Position numbers and translations under genes: made by a program. Below are positions 1-12,810 of a DNA stretch of 64,000 nt, piece by piece; within the stretch, counting starts at the first letter, position 1; every line of letters begins with the position of its first letter. The notes beneath the pieces were generated by a model, which searched no databases, had not been told where the DNA came from, and saw only the letters and a list, made by a program, of their open reading frames with translations. Source of the stretch: Aulostomus chinensis (Eukaryota; Chordata; Actinopteri; Syngnathiformes; Aulostomidae); NCBI GenBank assembly GCA_037954235.1, contig JBBMOA010000013.1, positions 6,895,001 to 6,959,000 on the forward strand, in the 5' to 3' direction.

Positions 1-3000
1 ACTCTAAAGGTCTTCATCGGCTACAACTGCCGCATGATCCCTTTTGGCATGCAGCCGAAACAAAGCACGTGATTTTTTTTTTTGTCACTTTCCTACTTTT
101 GTACCCTGCGTCAGGCAAGATGTTTGGACGTGTGCACCTCCATCCTAAGATGTTTCATCACTGTGTACATACACACATTTATTAGGATGAACCCATTTTA
201 AGCTAAGAATTGCATTGTATTTTCAGTTGTATATCACAACTTGTCGCTTTTGGGACTGCTAGGCTCCATGAAGGATAGACGATGCAAACTTCCACTCTTC
301 AGGAGTACAAGTGGACCCCGGCCCTCCTAAATTCCAGGGACTTTTAGTTTAGTCCTTTATTATTTCAAATACAGTGATTTCTGGTCAAAGGGGGATAGAT
401 AGTTTTAGAGAGTCTCCAAACCAGGAGCTGTGACCGGGACCTCACTGACACTCAGAAGCTTCTTCTACTTCTGTCTCACACAAGATGGATTACCTACACC
501 TGGAAGTACTGAAACCATGGCAATAAAATTTGGGGAGCGGTCAGCCAGAGAGGAGTACAAATATGTTTTTAATCCATGTATTGGACCAAAGTGTCTTTCC
601 TGCCTCAGCGGGTCAAATACTCGAAGATTGTACAGGTGATGAAACAGTTGCGATGTGAAGAGCCAGAGAGCAACTTGTCAGCAGATGCTACAGCAGTAGC
701 ATGTGGCGATGATGTGGTTTAGTCACAAGGAGAACGACCACCTCTGTATGTGGAGCAGATGTTAGAGGACGCGTGGGGTTTCTGTCCCATTTATGCTTTC
801 ACATGATGCGTTATTTCACAGCCTTTCTTGGTGGCTGACAAGAGGTCATGTGTCAGGTGTGACTGCATGATAGTTAAGTTTTATTTATCCCTGAAGGAGA
901 GCTGCAGTGATGGGACGGAACAGCAACACAATGCAATATATCATTAATATAAATCATGCAAATGACAGACTCATGAAATATGTCTGTGTCGCTGATGCAG
1001 CAGCAACAGAATAACCAGTAGAAGTGGCACTGGTGTATGCAGCTCATGTGGGCCTTAGTCCAGTGGGCCTCAGGGACCACCAACACTGCAGGCAGGCTGT
1101 GAAATATCGGCAGGTCACTGAAGGGTTGCCAGGCTGTTTGTCTCCTTGTGGGGGGCTTTGACTGGTTCTCTCATCTGGTCACGGCTTTGGATCAGCAACT
1201 CCTCGACAGCTCTCACACTCCTGAAAGTTGAATGATGACATTTTTAATAGTTCTCGATGTAGAAGTCCATGCTAAGCTAGGCTCATTCTATTAGGGAGCT
1301 CCAGACTGCAGCTAACAGGATCGCCAGCAAGACACTAATTCCTAATAAAAGTTTGGGTGCAGGGCTGCAACATATGCAGCCCTTTGATACCTGCATTTGT
1401 ATAAAATTATTGAAAAAAACCCTCTCATGTCTGTGTGTTACATTAGAGTCAGGTGATGGTAGCTAAGGCTAGCTTCGTATTAAGTTTTGGAAACATGGGG
1501 AAAGGGTTACTGCAACAAGATGGGTTGGTTTTTTCCCCCAGTTGAAAGTGTGCGAGGATTATTGAGCATATTGAGTCAGAGGACGCTGGAGCATTGCTCA
1601 AAGAACATTTCAGACACTTTTGCGGTTGTTTGTTCATGTTGATTAGCTTCAGGCTACATGTTCTGGTGTGGAGGGAGAGAAATGTCTCTGTGAGCTCAAG
1701 CTTCTTAACATGAAGTTCTTGGGAGGCAAATTGGGCTTTTTGTGAAATATCGTTTTAAACAATTTTTGTTCCAAAATAGAAGACAAGGGAGAGTCCAGTT
1801 TACGGAGCTGTGTTACACCACTTTGACCCCAGCCTGTTGTTGAGCTGGTCTTCGGTGACTGTACCTACATCTAACCAGACTGTAGCATTCTGACACACAA
1901 TAAAACATTATTTTGCATCTCTGAATTTTTTTGAAGAAATTGTCTTCAGTTAATAACAATAACGTGCAAAACAACAGTGTTGTGTTGTTGAACCTGGGAT
2001 ATGTGGGTCCCCCTGAGGTCACGATCATCTCATCTGTTCGTAAGACGAACTGATCTCACCTACCTGCTGGGATATGGTCGACTTCTGAAGCCAGGCTATA
2101 CGATGCTTTCTGCTGTGAGTGGAACATCCACGCCTTCCTGCCACTGCAATGACGGCACTGATGCTGATAACCAGATTTGTGAGTGGGTGAAGACATTCCC
2201 CAGATGTCCTGGGGAGATACAGAAGAGTCACATCACAAGACCATCACACAACGTCATGCATGAGAGGAAGAACCGTCTCTTCTTCCTTGATTCACGTTAG
2301 TAGAAGGTTGTTGGATGTGATTTCAATGATGGAGACTGAAGACGTAGCGGCGCCTTGTGTCTGGCTCTCATGTGCTCCTCACCTGTGGCGTGGTACCTGT
2401 TGGCCCTGTTAGTCTGACAGGAGCTGGGGTGCTGCCACAGTGGCCAGAAACATGTGGGCTGATGGACGGATCAAGACGCTGCGGGCACTCACCTCTCCTC
2501 AACGCAGTCGTGTGTGAAATTGATTTTGCTGTCATTACAACCCCTGCTCTCTCCCTCATTCTCTCTCACCACAGGGCCGACTATGTATCGCCTCCCAAAA
2601 ACACAGGACTTCCTGATGAGGCGCCTGTCAACAACAGATTGGTGTTCATTGGTGCCCTCCCCCTCTGAATGTGACCGTGGTGGGTGGGGCTGTCGGTTCC
2701 ATATTGTGAGTGTGGTCCTTTCAAACATGTTGCCATGGATGGTAGACAGAGACGCTCCTGCTGACGCAGACCAGCAGCATCTTCCTATTAAGCTCACCTT
2801 TCCACATTTTTAAAAGTTAAGATTCTCATTCTTTTCACCTGATGAGTGAAATAGGATAAAATGAGATATCCACTGTGCTTTTAGAGCAGGTCTGAGGTTA
2901 CCATGGCTCAGCACCCCCTCTAGTGGCACAATAGTGGCTCATACTAGAGGTTCAGATCTTCAGCACAGTTTGAACCGCAGGACTAAATAATTAGGGCCTG

Positions 3001-4385
3001 AGCCCAGAGGTACTCCAGGGCGAAGACCCTATTATGTTTGCTCGACACACTCGTTACAGCTGAAGTCTTTGTAAATGATCCGTTCAGGTTTATTACTCAT
3101 TTTGATGCTTTTTTGTGTGGTTAAGGGATGTCCATAGTTGGAGAATACTGGTACGTCTGTGTCCATGACAATTGAACTAACTGAAACAGGGAAACCAGTC
3201 CATCGCAGGGCCGATCGGTTTTTACTGAAGAGAATTGTCTCGATAACAGTATGTCTCAGGGGAAAAACAGAATCTTGACACTGGACTAAAAACTGTTTCT
3301 AGACCCAGATAAGGAAACCTCAGGCAGAGCATCAGTGGCAGCGGGTGTGTGTGGAGAACAGACACCAGGACAGAAGGGAAAACAGGATTGCGGCAGGGTT
3401 GTTCAAAGAGTTTCAGTCCTGTGAGCTTCCAACTGGCCTTTTCAGGTCAGTGAGAGAAGAGATGAGACAACAGACTGTAAGCTAGGTTTCACATCAACGA
3501 ATCAAATCCAGAGTTGTTATCCAAGCGATAACAAGGAAACTGGACTTGCTTGTCTCAAGTTCTCATCAACGACTGGGGAGCCCCTGATTGTGGGGCCACG
3601 ACCCCTCCCAGGGTCTCACAGTCAGCCCGCTCAATCCCAACAGATCCCACCATCCACCCATCTATTATCTGTCCATCCATCCTCCTAACTCCTGCAGCGC
3701 TGTGTCCTCCCTCCACAATTGGATCATTAGGACAGAGGCCTGCATGCTCCCCTGCTGGAGGTTCTGGCAGATTTAGAGAGGAACATGTGGGGAACCACAG
3801 CCACTTCAATGTTGCTGACTCACCTTTTATGTCATGCTTTTCTTGGTAGGATTCAGAATATAAGCTGTTTCACTATGACCTTGAACATCCTTGATCACTG
3901 GAATTCTTCTGTCTGTGACAGTATTTCTGAATTCTTCCAGTCACACTTCTTATGCAGCCTCCAAATTTGACTGAGAGATGAAAATGCCTTAACCCAGTTT
4001 AATGAAGGCCACAGGCCCAGATAATTACTACATAGTTAAAAGGGTGATGCATTTTGAGTTTTATTATATTTTCTAGCACAGGTGCAAGTCATCTGGGGTT
4101 TATGAGCCTTTTGTGTGAGATGATGCAATATTTATTCAAGTAGATGAACCTCACATGCAGTATGGAATCTGACATGGCTTCCTTAGTGCTGCACCATCCA
4201 CTAAGAAGACAAAGGTTTTATATGATACAAGAATTTAAGATCTTAACTAATTCAACTCAGAATCACTGTACCTTGAGTTGTTATATTTAGATTCCAGAAA
4301 ACACATTCCTTCAAATTTTGATGATTTTCTGCAAAATTATCTGAATGAAATTGTGAAAATTATTTGTGTACATCATCATCATCTT
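1..4385. other. Gene-poor sequence, no supported gene
   Basis: I see no exon chain, RNA gene or coherent protein homology here. Open frames on both strands are short and unrelated to any family I recognise. A short pyrimidine-rich ATCC-type run lies near 3650-3690. The stretch is best read as intergenic DNA upstream of gabra2. Confidence 0.5.
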
Positions 4386-4727
4386 GGGGCGGCCCGGTGG
4401 CGCAGTGGTCCTCACTGTAGCCCCCAGCAAGAAGGTTGTGGGTGGAGCCCCGGCTGGAGCACGGGGTCTTTCTGGGTGAGTCTCCATGTTCTCCCTGTTC
4501 CTGCTGGGTTCTCTCTGGTACTCCAGCTTCCTCCACAGTCCAAAGACATCAAGAGGGGACCAGGTTAATCCAGACTCTAAATTGACCGTAGGTGTGGCTG
4601 GGAGAGCCAATGGTTGTCTGTCTATATGTGTTGGCCCTGCCATGGACTGGTGACCTGTCCAGGGGGAAGGCTGCTGGGATAGGCTCCACCCCACCACCCT
4701 GAACAGGAGGAGAGGGAGAACATGGAG
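4386..4727 (+). mobile_element. DANA/mermaid-like tRNA-derived SINE, copy 1
   Basis: The element starts with a tRNA-like head (GGCGGCCCGGTGGCGCAGTGG region). The family body follows: a 'tgttctccctgttcctgc' block, a 'ctccagcttcctccacag' block, a 'ctctaaattgaccgtagg' block and a 'gataggctccacc' block. At least seven copies of the same body occur in this window. The 3' end runs straight into a GATG-type array. DANA/mermaid-like identity is from memory of the fish family; the repeated body is seen directly. Confidence 0.75.
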
Positions 4728-4972
4728 GGATGGATGGCTGGATAATGGATGGAGGATGGATGGGTGGATGGATGGATGGATGATAGGTGGATGGATGGGT
4801 GGCTGGATGACAGATGGATGGATGGGTGGAGGGATGGATGGAGGTATGGACGGATGGGTGGGTGGGTGGATGGATGGACGGATGGGTGGGTAGGTGGATG
4901 GATGAATGGATGATGGATGGATGGATGAATGGATTATGGGTGGAGGGATGGATGGATGGATGGATGGATGGA
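4722..4972 (+). repeat. (GGAT)n array at a SINE tail
   Basis: About 250 bp of imperfect GGAT/GGTG tetranucleotide repeats directly follow SINE copy 1. The simplest reading is expansion of the SINE's own 3' tail repeat. Confidence 0.9.
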
Positions 4973-5225
4973 TCATCATCTTGTATATTTTTTGGAGTAT
5001 TTTGTGCTAGATTTTCATATATTCATCCTTAACCATTGGCAATCCTTCCCAGACGCAGACAGTGGACCAGGGTTGATGCTAGTTAGCTTAGCCCAAAGGA
5101 TGTAGATGGGAAGTGTTAGCATATGTAAAACAAAATCATCCAACACTTTCATTTTTATTGATATAGACTTCTGTTGTGTCCAGAATAAAAGTGTCGTTCA
5201 TTCATGTAAATATCTGATTATAACT

Positions 5226-5290
5226 TGTATATAATATAATATAATATAATATAATATAATATATATAACATATATAACATATATAACATA
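5226..5290. repeat. AT-rich microsatellite
   Basis: Tandem TATAA runs followed by repeated 'catatataa' units. Simple sequence without evident function. Confidence 0.85.
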
Positions 5291-5635
5291 TCTTGTAAAA
5301 TTTGGAGAAAATAAAACCAAATCAATGAGCTGAAAGTGGTTAAAATACACGTCTGAAGAGGCTCGCGTTGTCATTTACCCAGGACATAACACCATTTGCT
5401 GGTCAGAAACACCCAGATGAGATTCTTGCTGCATTTAGTTAAAAGCATGGCAGCTTGATAGAAGGCTAATCTGATAAGCTTACAGCAGCAGCAGCAGCGA
5501 GTGCAGATGCAATCGACAGGATTTACTTCTTTCTTTTTAAAAAAAAACCCTGTTAGATTCAAGTGGTGTTAGCATTAGCATCAAAGCCATCAAGTCAGTA
5601 AACAAAAAGGTACTTTCAATAGATGATTCATCCAT

Positions 5636-6983
5636 TCATCCATCCATTTTCTTCCGCTTATCAGGGGTCGGGTCACGGGGGCAGCAGCCTGAGCAGAGAG
5701 ACCCAGAGTTCCCTCTCCCATGTCCCCTCATCTGACTCCTCTCGATGTGGAGGAGAAGCGGCTCTTGTCCAAGCTCCTCCCGGATGTCGGAGCTTCTCAC
5801 CCTGTCTCTAAGGGAGAGCCCAGCCACCCTCTGGAGGAAACTCGTTTCTGCCGCTTGTACCCGCGATCTCGTCCTTTCTGTCATGACTGACCAGAACTCA
5901 TGACTGTAGGTGAGGGTAGGACCGTAGATCGACCAGGAAATTGAGAGCTTGGCCTTTCGGCTCTGCTCCCTCTTCACCACAACGGACCGATGCAGAGTTC
6001 ACATCACTGTAGATGCCACACCAATCCGCCTGTCGGTCTCATGATCCGTCTATCCCTCACTCGTGAACAGGACCCCAAGGTACTTGAACTCCTCCACTTG
6101 GAGCAGGGTCTCATCCCTGCCAGATGGCTATCCACCCTTTTCCGGGCGAGGACCATGGACTCAGACTAGGTGGTGGGGATTCTTATCCCGGCCACTTTGC
6201 TGCAAACTGATTCAAAGAAAGATGAAGGTCACGGCCTGATGAAGCCAGCAGGACCACATCATCTGCAAAAAGCAGAGACCTGATCCTGCATCCACCAAAC
6301 AGGATCCCTTCAACACCCAGGCTGCGCTTAGAGATTCTGTACATAAAAATTATGAACAGAATCGGCCCTGGCTGAGTCCAACCCTCACGGGAAATGAATT
6401 CGACTTACTGTGATGCGGACCAAGCTCGGGCACCAGTCCCATATCCCATACTCCTGGAGTACCTCCCACAGGATTCCCTGGGGGACACAATTGAATGTCT
6501 TCTCCAAGTCCACAAAACACATGTAGACTGGTTGGGCAAACCCCCACGCCCCCTCAAGGACCCTGCCGAGAGTGTAGAGCTGATCCACAGTTCCATAATG
6601 AAAACCACACTGCTTCTCCTGGATCCAAGGTTCAACTACCCAACACACCCTTCTCTCTGGAATACCCAATTAGACCTTACCAGGAAGGCTGAGGAGTGTT
6701 ATCCCACAATAGCTGGAACACACCCTCCAGTCCCCCCTTCTTAAAAAGGAAAACCATCACCCTGATCTGGCAATCCAGAGGCACCTCCCCAGCTGTCTCT
6801 GCAATGCTGCAGAGTTGCATCAACCAAGACAGCCCCACAGCATCCAGGGCCTTGAGGAACTCCATGTGGATCTCATCCAACTTCTGGGCCCTGCCACCAA
6901 GGACCTTATTGACCGCCTCGGCAACCTCAGCCCCAGAGATAGGATTGCCCACCATAGAGTCCCCAGGCAGTTCTTCCTCAATG
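5636..6983 (-). mobile_element. Rex3 LINE (RTE clade), 5'-truncated, with broken reverse transcriptase
   Basis: On the minus strand the reading goes from about 6955 down to 5636. It gives first a pre-RT segment (GGRAQKLDEIHMEF), then the RT core (FVDLEKTFNCVPQG, 6669-6385). An RT 'ADDVV'-type region follows near 6260, and then the C-terminal part (AAETSFLQRVAGLSLRDRVR, 5980-5640). The frame changes several times and there are stops, so no full protein is made. The low-coordinate end is the 3' end: it carries the Rex3-type tail, AAGCGGAAGAAAATGGATGG read on the minus strand. The 5' end stops abruptly where the gypsy element begins. Rex3 identity rests on the characteristic RT sequence of this fish family. 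Confidence 0.85.
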
Positions 6984-7059
6984 GAGTTTGTAATGTCAAT
7001 AAAAAGGCTAGCACCAGCTTTCGATACTCCTCTTCCGACTCCCTTTCTTTGGCACTACA
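6984..7059 (+). repeat. 5' LTR remnant of the gypsy element
   Basis: 76 bp match the last part of the 3' LTR at 11058-11133, including AATAAA and the terminal 'ctaca'. The upstream U3 part is missing and Rex3 sequence abuts directly. The sequence just after it (ttggtgaccccaacg) is the expected primer-binding-site position; I could not assign the tRNA. Confidence 0.8.
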
Positions 7060-7124
7060 TTGGTGACCCCAACGTCAGTCCCGCTGAAGATTCAGAGACT
7101 GAACCGAATTTTGAAAAGAACAAT

Positions 7125-7727
7125 ATGGCGAATACCGCCGTTCTGAAACTACCGGAGTTTTGGGACACATCCACGGCTACATGGTTTACGCAAGCTGAAG
7201 CTCAGTTCGCCCTTCATGGTATTACAGACGATGCCACGCGCTATTACCACGTTGTGTCGGCGCTCGGGAGCTCCACTGCAGCCAGAGCAGTAAGTTTCAT
7301 CACAGCCCCCCCCCCCCAGGATAAATATGTGGGGCTCAAAACTTACCTCCTGAAGATTTGTGAGCTGTCACGTTCAGAGCATACCCGATGTCTCCTTGCT
7401 ATTCAAGGCCTGGGGGACAGTAAACCGTCGGAGCACATGGAAATGATGCTTAACCTGCTGGGTACAGAGGAACCAAACTTCCTCTTCATAGAACTGTTTC
7501 TTCGACACATGCCGCCACACGTCCAGACAGCGCTCGCTAATACATCGATCACTGAGCCCCACGCCCTGGCAGAGGAGGCAGTCCGATTCTTCCTGGCGAC
7601 CCAGTGTTTTGCCCTTGAAGTGCTGGCCCCGACGCGCAGCTACACGCCCCCGGGCGCTGGTGTGCCCGTTGGCGGGAGTCGTACTACCACCGACAGCCGT
7701 GCCAGCGCAGGCTTGTGTTACTTCTAA
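7125..7727 (+). pseudogene. gypsy gag, premature stop in the zinc-knuckle region
   Basis: The frame opens with MANTAVLKLPEFWD and continues as a Ty3-type capsid domain for about 200 codons. It includes a QAEAQFALHGIT segment typical of fish gypsy gag. It stops at a TAA (7725-7727) right after CYF. The same frame then continues with a spaced Cys-His-Cys pattern (KAKRCHYPC), so the stop falls inside the nucleic-acid-binding knuckle. The family function is packaging of the element RNA. ATG 7125 is chosen because it follows the LTR and primer-site region and begins the homologous region. A longer upstream open frame reads through Rex3 sequence and is not gag. Confidence 0.8.
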
Positions 7728-7839
7728 ACGCGTTTTGGCGCTAAAGCTAAGAGGTGCCATTATCCTTGCAACTACAGTGCGGCGGGAAACGCCAAGGCCT
7801 GCGCTCAGTAGTGGCCGTGAGCACAGGCTTGACGAACCG

Positions 7840-10800
7840 GCTGCTTTTTTATCAAAGACACTCTATCAGGGCGCAAATTCCTCTGTGACACCGGCACCCA
7901 GAGGAGTGTGCTGCCGGCTTCAGTGGAAGACGCTGCCGGAGGAGTGCACGGTCCACCCTTAACTTCTGCCAACAACACCCCCATCCGTTCGTATGGCACA
8001 AAGACTGTGGACTTTTGTTTCGGCGGTCAGTGTTTTGCATGGGATTTCGTTACTGCCGATGTCTCCTTTCCCCTCCTCTGCGCGGATTTTTTTGTGTGCA
8101 CACGGGCTGCTTGTTGATGTCAGGAACGGGCTCCTGGTGGACGCGCGGACTGTCTCCTCCTTTGCGTGTGTCCGCGACGAAGGCACATACAATGGCCTCT
8201 CAGGCTTACTCTCTGAAGGTGACAGGTACCAACGGCTACTTGGTGAATTCCCCGGCCTTACGCGGCCCACCTTTTCAGCCGCCACAACTAAACACGGGGT
8301 CGAGCAACCACGTCAAGACAAAGGGGGCCCCCATCCACGCTAGGGCCTGGCGGCTCAACCCAGAGAGACTGGTGGCGGCTAAGTCGGAGTTCGCTAACAT
8401 GGAGCGCCTTGGTATCATTCGTCGTTCGGACAGCCCATGGGCCTCGCCATTTCACATTGTCCCGAAGTCAGATGGCGGCTGGCGACCATGCGGTGACGAC
8501 CGCCGCCTCAATGATGCCACTATGCCCAACTGATACCCGGTCCCCCACATTCAGGACTTCCCTGGGCATCTAGCGGGGAAGCTCCTGTTCTCCAAGGTTG
8601 ACCCGGTGCGAGGGTATCACCAAGTCCCTGTTCACCCTGCAGACATCCCGAAGACGGCCGTGGTGACGCCTTTCGGGCTGTTTGAAATCCTGAGGATGTC
8701 ATTCGGACTGAAGAACGCAGCCCAGTCGTTTCAGCGGCTGATGGACTCGGTGCTGAGGGGCATGCCTTTTGTTTTCGTCTACCTGGACGATATCCTCATT
8801 GCCAGCTCCTCAGAGGAGGAGCACATGACGCATCTCCAGGACCTTTTCACAAGGCTTGACCAACACGGCCTCATCATCAACCCGGCAAAGTGTGTTTTCG
8901 GAGTGACGTCCATCCAGTTCCTCGGGCATCTCATCAACAAGGATGGGGCCGCCCCCCTCCCGTTGAAGGTGGAGGCCATATCCAGCTTTCCCCGCCCACG
9001 CTCGGCCCGTGGGCTCCGAGAGTTTCTCAGGATGGTTACATTCTATCACCAGTTCATCCACCAGGCAGCACATGTCATGCGCCCGCTGTACGAGGCCCTC
9101 AAGGACAAAAGCCCCAACCAGGACGTCGACTGGACAGCTGAGAGGGACAAGGCGTTTGAGGACACAAAGACCGCTCTATACCAGGCCGCCATGTTGGCCC
9201 ACCCTTCTCCCGGCGCCCCGATCGCCCTCATGACCGATGCGTCTGACTATGCCGTTGGCGCCGTGTTGGAGCAGTGAGTCGATGGTGCCTGGCTGCCACT
9301 CGCCTTTTTCAGCCGCCAGCTGTTTCCGGGAGAACATAGATACAGCGTGTTCGACAGGGAACTGCTCGGTGTCTGGCTGGCGGTCCGCCACTTTAATTTC
9401 CTGCAGGAGGGCCGCGGGTTTACGGTTTTTGTTGACCACAAACCCCTCACGTTCTCCATGTCCAAGGTGGCCGAGCCATGGTCTGCCCGCCAGCAACGCC
9501 AGTTGTTGTTCATCTCTGAGTATACCACGGACTTCCATCACATCTCTGGCAAGTCCAACGTGGTCGCGGACTGCCTCTCCAGAGCGGTTGTCAGCGCGGT
9601 CCAAGTGGGGCTCGACTACGCGCGCATGGGGGCGGAACAGGCCTTGGACCACGGGGCTCAGATTCTCAAAGCTCAGGACTGCACGTGGAGGAGGTCGCGG
9701 TCGGCGACTCGGGTGTCAGGCTGTGGTGCCGCTGGTCCCCGTTGGCTGGCAGCGGGCTTTTCTCGAAGTGGTGCACGGCCTCTCCCACCCTGGCAGAAAG
9801 GCGTCAGTGAGGTTGGTGGCTCAGAAATTTGTCTGGAGAGGGCTGAAGAAGGATGTGCGAGCTTGGGTCGATTCATGTGTGGCCTGTCAACGTGCTAAGG
9901 TGCACCGCCACACCAAGGCCCTATTGGTGCCGTTTACTGTCCCCGAGAGGAGGTTCGACCACATTAACATCGACCTGGTGGGGCCTCTTCCCCCTTCCCA
10001 CGGTTTCACCTACCTTCTCACAATGGTAGACAGGACGACCCACTGGCCTGAAGCCGTGCCCCTCGCCTCAACATCGTCTGCTGACGTGGCCCGAGCGTTC
10101 GTCGGGACGTTGGTCGCACACTTCAGAACCCCCTCTGACCTCTCCTTGGACTGGGGCGCACAGTTTACCTCGGAGGTCTGGAACACGGTCGCCGAGGGTC
10201 TGGGGGTCAGGCTGCACCTTACTACTGCCTATCATCCCCAGGCTAATGGGTTGTGTGAGCGGTTCCATTGCTCGATGAAGACTGCCCTGCGCGCCAGTTT
10301 GACTGACGGCAACTGGGTGGACAAGCTTCCCTGGGTCATGCTCGGCCTCAGGACTGCCCCTAAGGAGGATCTGCAAGCCTTGTCTGCCAAGCTGGTCTAT
10401 GGCCAGGTCTTGCGGGTCCCGAGGGACTTCATTCCAGAAGCCACGACCCCCTGGTCTGCAGCCAGGCAGCGGTCCTCCCTGTTGGAAGCCGCAGGGGTGT
10501 TCGCCTCTGTCCCCACGTTGCAGCACGGCACCCCTGTCTCCCCGGTGCCTCCCGGCCTGCGCTCGGTGGATTTCCGTGTTTATTCACCATGATGCCCACC
10601 GGGGGCCCCTTCGTCCCCTCTATGACAGCCCGTTCAGGGTCCTGCTGCACGGGGATAAGAGCCTGGTCGTGGACATTGGTGGTAGGCCTGAGACCGTTTC
10701 CATCGACAGGATTAAACCCGCCCACATGGATGTTTCCGGGCCGTTGGAGTTGACCCAGGCCCCGCGCAGGGACCGCCCCCCTGTGCCCCGCCCCGCCCCG

Positions 10801-10970
10801 CCCTGGTCCCCGTTTCCCCTGTGGGGCCATTGCCTCCCGGCCAAGTGGACAGTCCAGTTGTGCCCGTCGCTCCTCTCCCCGCCCCTCTCCCTGCACCTGC
10901 CCCTCCCCCTACCGTCTGTACCCACCGGGGTCGGGCCGTCATATCTCCCGTAGACTTTGACTACGGGTGA
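7840..10970 (+). pseudogene. gypsy pol (protease, RT, RNase H, integrase), multiply broken
   Basis: Domains occur in order. The protease has an active-site DTG near 7890 and a 'WDFVTADVS' block near 8045. The reverse transcriptase has VYLDD near 8780-8795. RNase H has MTDASDYAVGAVL at 9232-9270, then FDRELLGVWLAVRHF and LSRA. The integrase has an HGLSHPG...CVAC zinc motif near 9775-9890 and catalytic Asp, Asp, Glu near 9970, 10150 and 10260. A C-terminal segment (VSIDRIKPAHMD) sits near 10700. Breaks are a frameshift at the T-run near 8090, a frame change near 8330, TGA at 8531, TGA at 9275, a frame change near 9700 and another near 10560. The last stop overlaps the first bases of the 3' LTR. 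This is a dead copy. Confidence 0.85.
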
Positions 10971-11133
10971 ATTCTGGGTTACGTTTGTTGTTGTTATGTT
11001 TCCAATCGTACTTCCGGTTTTTTACAACTTCCGGTTTTTCACGTGTTCTGGTTGACAGAGTTTGTAATGTCAATAAAAAGGCTAGCACCAGCTTTCGATA
11101 CTCCTCCTCCGACTCCCTTTCTTCGGTGCTACA
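10968..11133 (+). repeat. 3' LTR of the gypsy element
   Basis: Begins TG and ends CA, as LTRs do. The last 76 bp match the 5' remnant and include AATAAA near 11071. At 166 bp it is short for a fish gypsy LTR, so internal loss is possible. Confidence 0.75.
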
Positions 11134-12465
11134 ATATCAATAATATCAATAATAGATATCAATAATGATCTTAGTCTCTGTGAGGTTATAAGATTATAAC
11201 CTTAATTTTGTCACAGTTACAGCGGTGAGGTTGTCTTGTCTGGGTTTATTGTCTTGTGTTTATTTCTTTGTGTTATTTTTGATTCCGCTCTCCCCTATTG
11301 CACCCCGCACACCTGTCCTCCATCAGTGTGATTAGCTCCTCGTGTGTATATGTCTGTCTTCCCCTGTCTCGTCGCAGAAGTGTTGTTCGTTGTCGACCAC
11401 GGAAGCCTTACAGTCACAGAGAAATCCCGAATCCTTGTCAAGAGCTTGTTTGTTTTTTGGTAAATTTTCATAGTCAGGTAAAACTTAGTTATTGTTAAGA
11501 TCAGTTTTGACTTAAGAAGTTTGATTGTTTATTTTTAGACGTAGTGTTGTCACGTTGTGATTTGTTTTTGTTATAGGTTTCCCTGTGTTCTGGGGGTTTC
11601 TGGGTGCCTGGTGGCTTGGTCCTGACCTGCCTGCTATCCTGGACTGGGGGCGTGTTGTTCTGGTCCCCCACATCAGCTACAGTCAGCTACCCACAGCATC
11701 CAAGATAAACCGTAGCACACACATACACACATACATACACATACATACATACACACTTGCGGTGCACAACTGATCCATAATCACACACTCAGACATTTAT
11801 TTAAAATTTTATTAAACCAATGGTAAACCTGCACTGGAAATTCTGCAACGAATGTTATTCTTTTTTTTCTGTTGTCATTGTTGTTACTGTTTATTGTTTG
11901 TCTGCTATTGTTGTTGTTTTTGCCCCCCCCCCCCCCGTCTTCCCGATCCTGTCCCTGTTCTCTTTTCCTGTCCTCAGTCTGGAGGCTTCATCAATGAACC
12001 AACACCATTCCTAATAAAGTTAAACACAAATGGCAAAATAAATAAATAAACAAATAATAAAAAATAATGATCTTAATCAATCAAGCCTAAGATTACATTT
12101 GTTGTTTCTTTAAAGTCCTCATTTATTGAAATGTGTCAGTTGCCAGAATACATCATCTATCTAAAGTTTCCATTTTGGTGATAAAAACTAATGTTTAGGT
12201 TTTGATTACGCCAGGATTTTGTTATCAGCTGCAGAAACAAAATGAGTTGAGACAGAAATACATTCTTCCCACTGCTGACAACTACACAACACGTGGACTG
12301 CAGATGCAGACATGTTGTGTAGTTGAGAGAAAAGCCTGTTGGCCACAGAAGGAGTCGCCAAGTGAGGGGGACCCTCAGCACAGATGCAGAGGACTTTGAG
12401 GGAATCACAAGACATGAAAGGCTGCGGTGATGAGGATGAAGAAAATGCAACATGAACGAGGAGGT
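11134..12465. other. AT-rich non-genic stretch, possible eroded solo LTR
   Basis: No gene is visible. The T-rich block at about 11230-11590 has the look of another retroelement LTR: repeated 'tgttt' strings and a 'gttgtcgaccacgg' region. I cannot place its ends. A short CA/CATA microsatellite lies at 11715-11760 and a C12 run near 11925. Confidence 0.3.
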
Positions 12466-12810
12466 CGAGCGGCCCAGTGGAGCAGTGGTCCTCACTGTGG
12501 ACCCCATCAAGAAGGTTGTGGGTGGAGCCCTGGCTGCAGCACGGGGTCTTTCTGTGTGAGTCTGCATGTTCTCCCTGTTCCTGCTGGGTTCTCTCTGGTA
12601 CTCCAGCTTCCTCCACAGTCCAAAGACATCAAGAGGGACCAGGTTAATCCAGACTCTAAATTGACCGTAGGTGTGGCTGGGAGAGCCAATGGTTGTCTGT
12701 CTCTATGTGTTGGTCCTGCGATGGACTGGTGACCTGTCCAGGGGGAAGGCTGCTGGGATAGGCTCCACCCCCACCACCCTGAACAGGAGAAGAGGGAGAA
12801 CATGGATGGA
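12466..12810 (+). mobile_element. DANA/mermaid-like SINE, copy 2
   Basis: Same body as copy 1 in the same order. It ends at 'gaacatggatgg' without an expanded tail array. Confidence 0.75.

Larger units (their letters stand above)
6984..11133 (+). mobile_element. Ty3/gypsy LTR retrotransposon, degenerate, 5' LTR truncated
   Basis: An internal region of about 3.9 kb carries gag, protease, reverse transcriptase, RNase H and integrase in the Ty3 order. It is flanked by a 76-bp 5' LTR remnant (6984-7059) and a 166-bp 3' LTR (10968-11133). The two LTRs share the same terminal block from 'gagtttgtaatgtcaat' to 'ctaca' with only a few differences. The internal region has at least three in-frame stops and several frameshifts, so it is not autonomous. 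No envelope gene was seen. Base composition is clearly more GC-rich than the flanks. Synthesis would run plus-strand, the same direction as gabra2. Confidence 0.9.

Noticed and set aside
1..72. A 23-codon open frame (KVFIGYNCRMIPFG...) ending in TGA at the left edge, possibly the last exon of an upstream gene
   Set aside because: Too short, no acceptor can be seen inside the window, and I recognise no family.
2001..2813. Several 60-103-codon overlapping frames on both strands
   Set aside because: No homology, no splice-linked continuation, typical random frames.
6696..7727. A 343-codon frame as a single gene
   Set aside because: Its first 140 codons are antisense Rex3 plus LTR; only the part from 7125 is gypsy gag.
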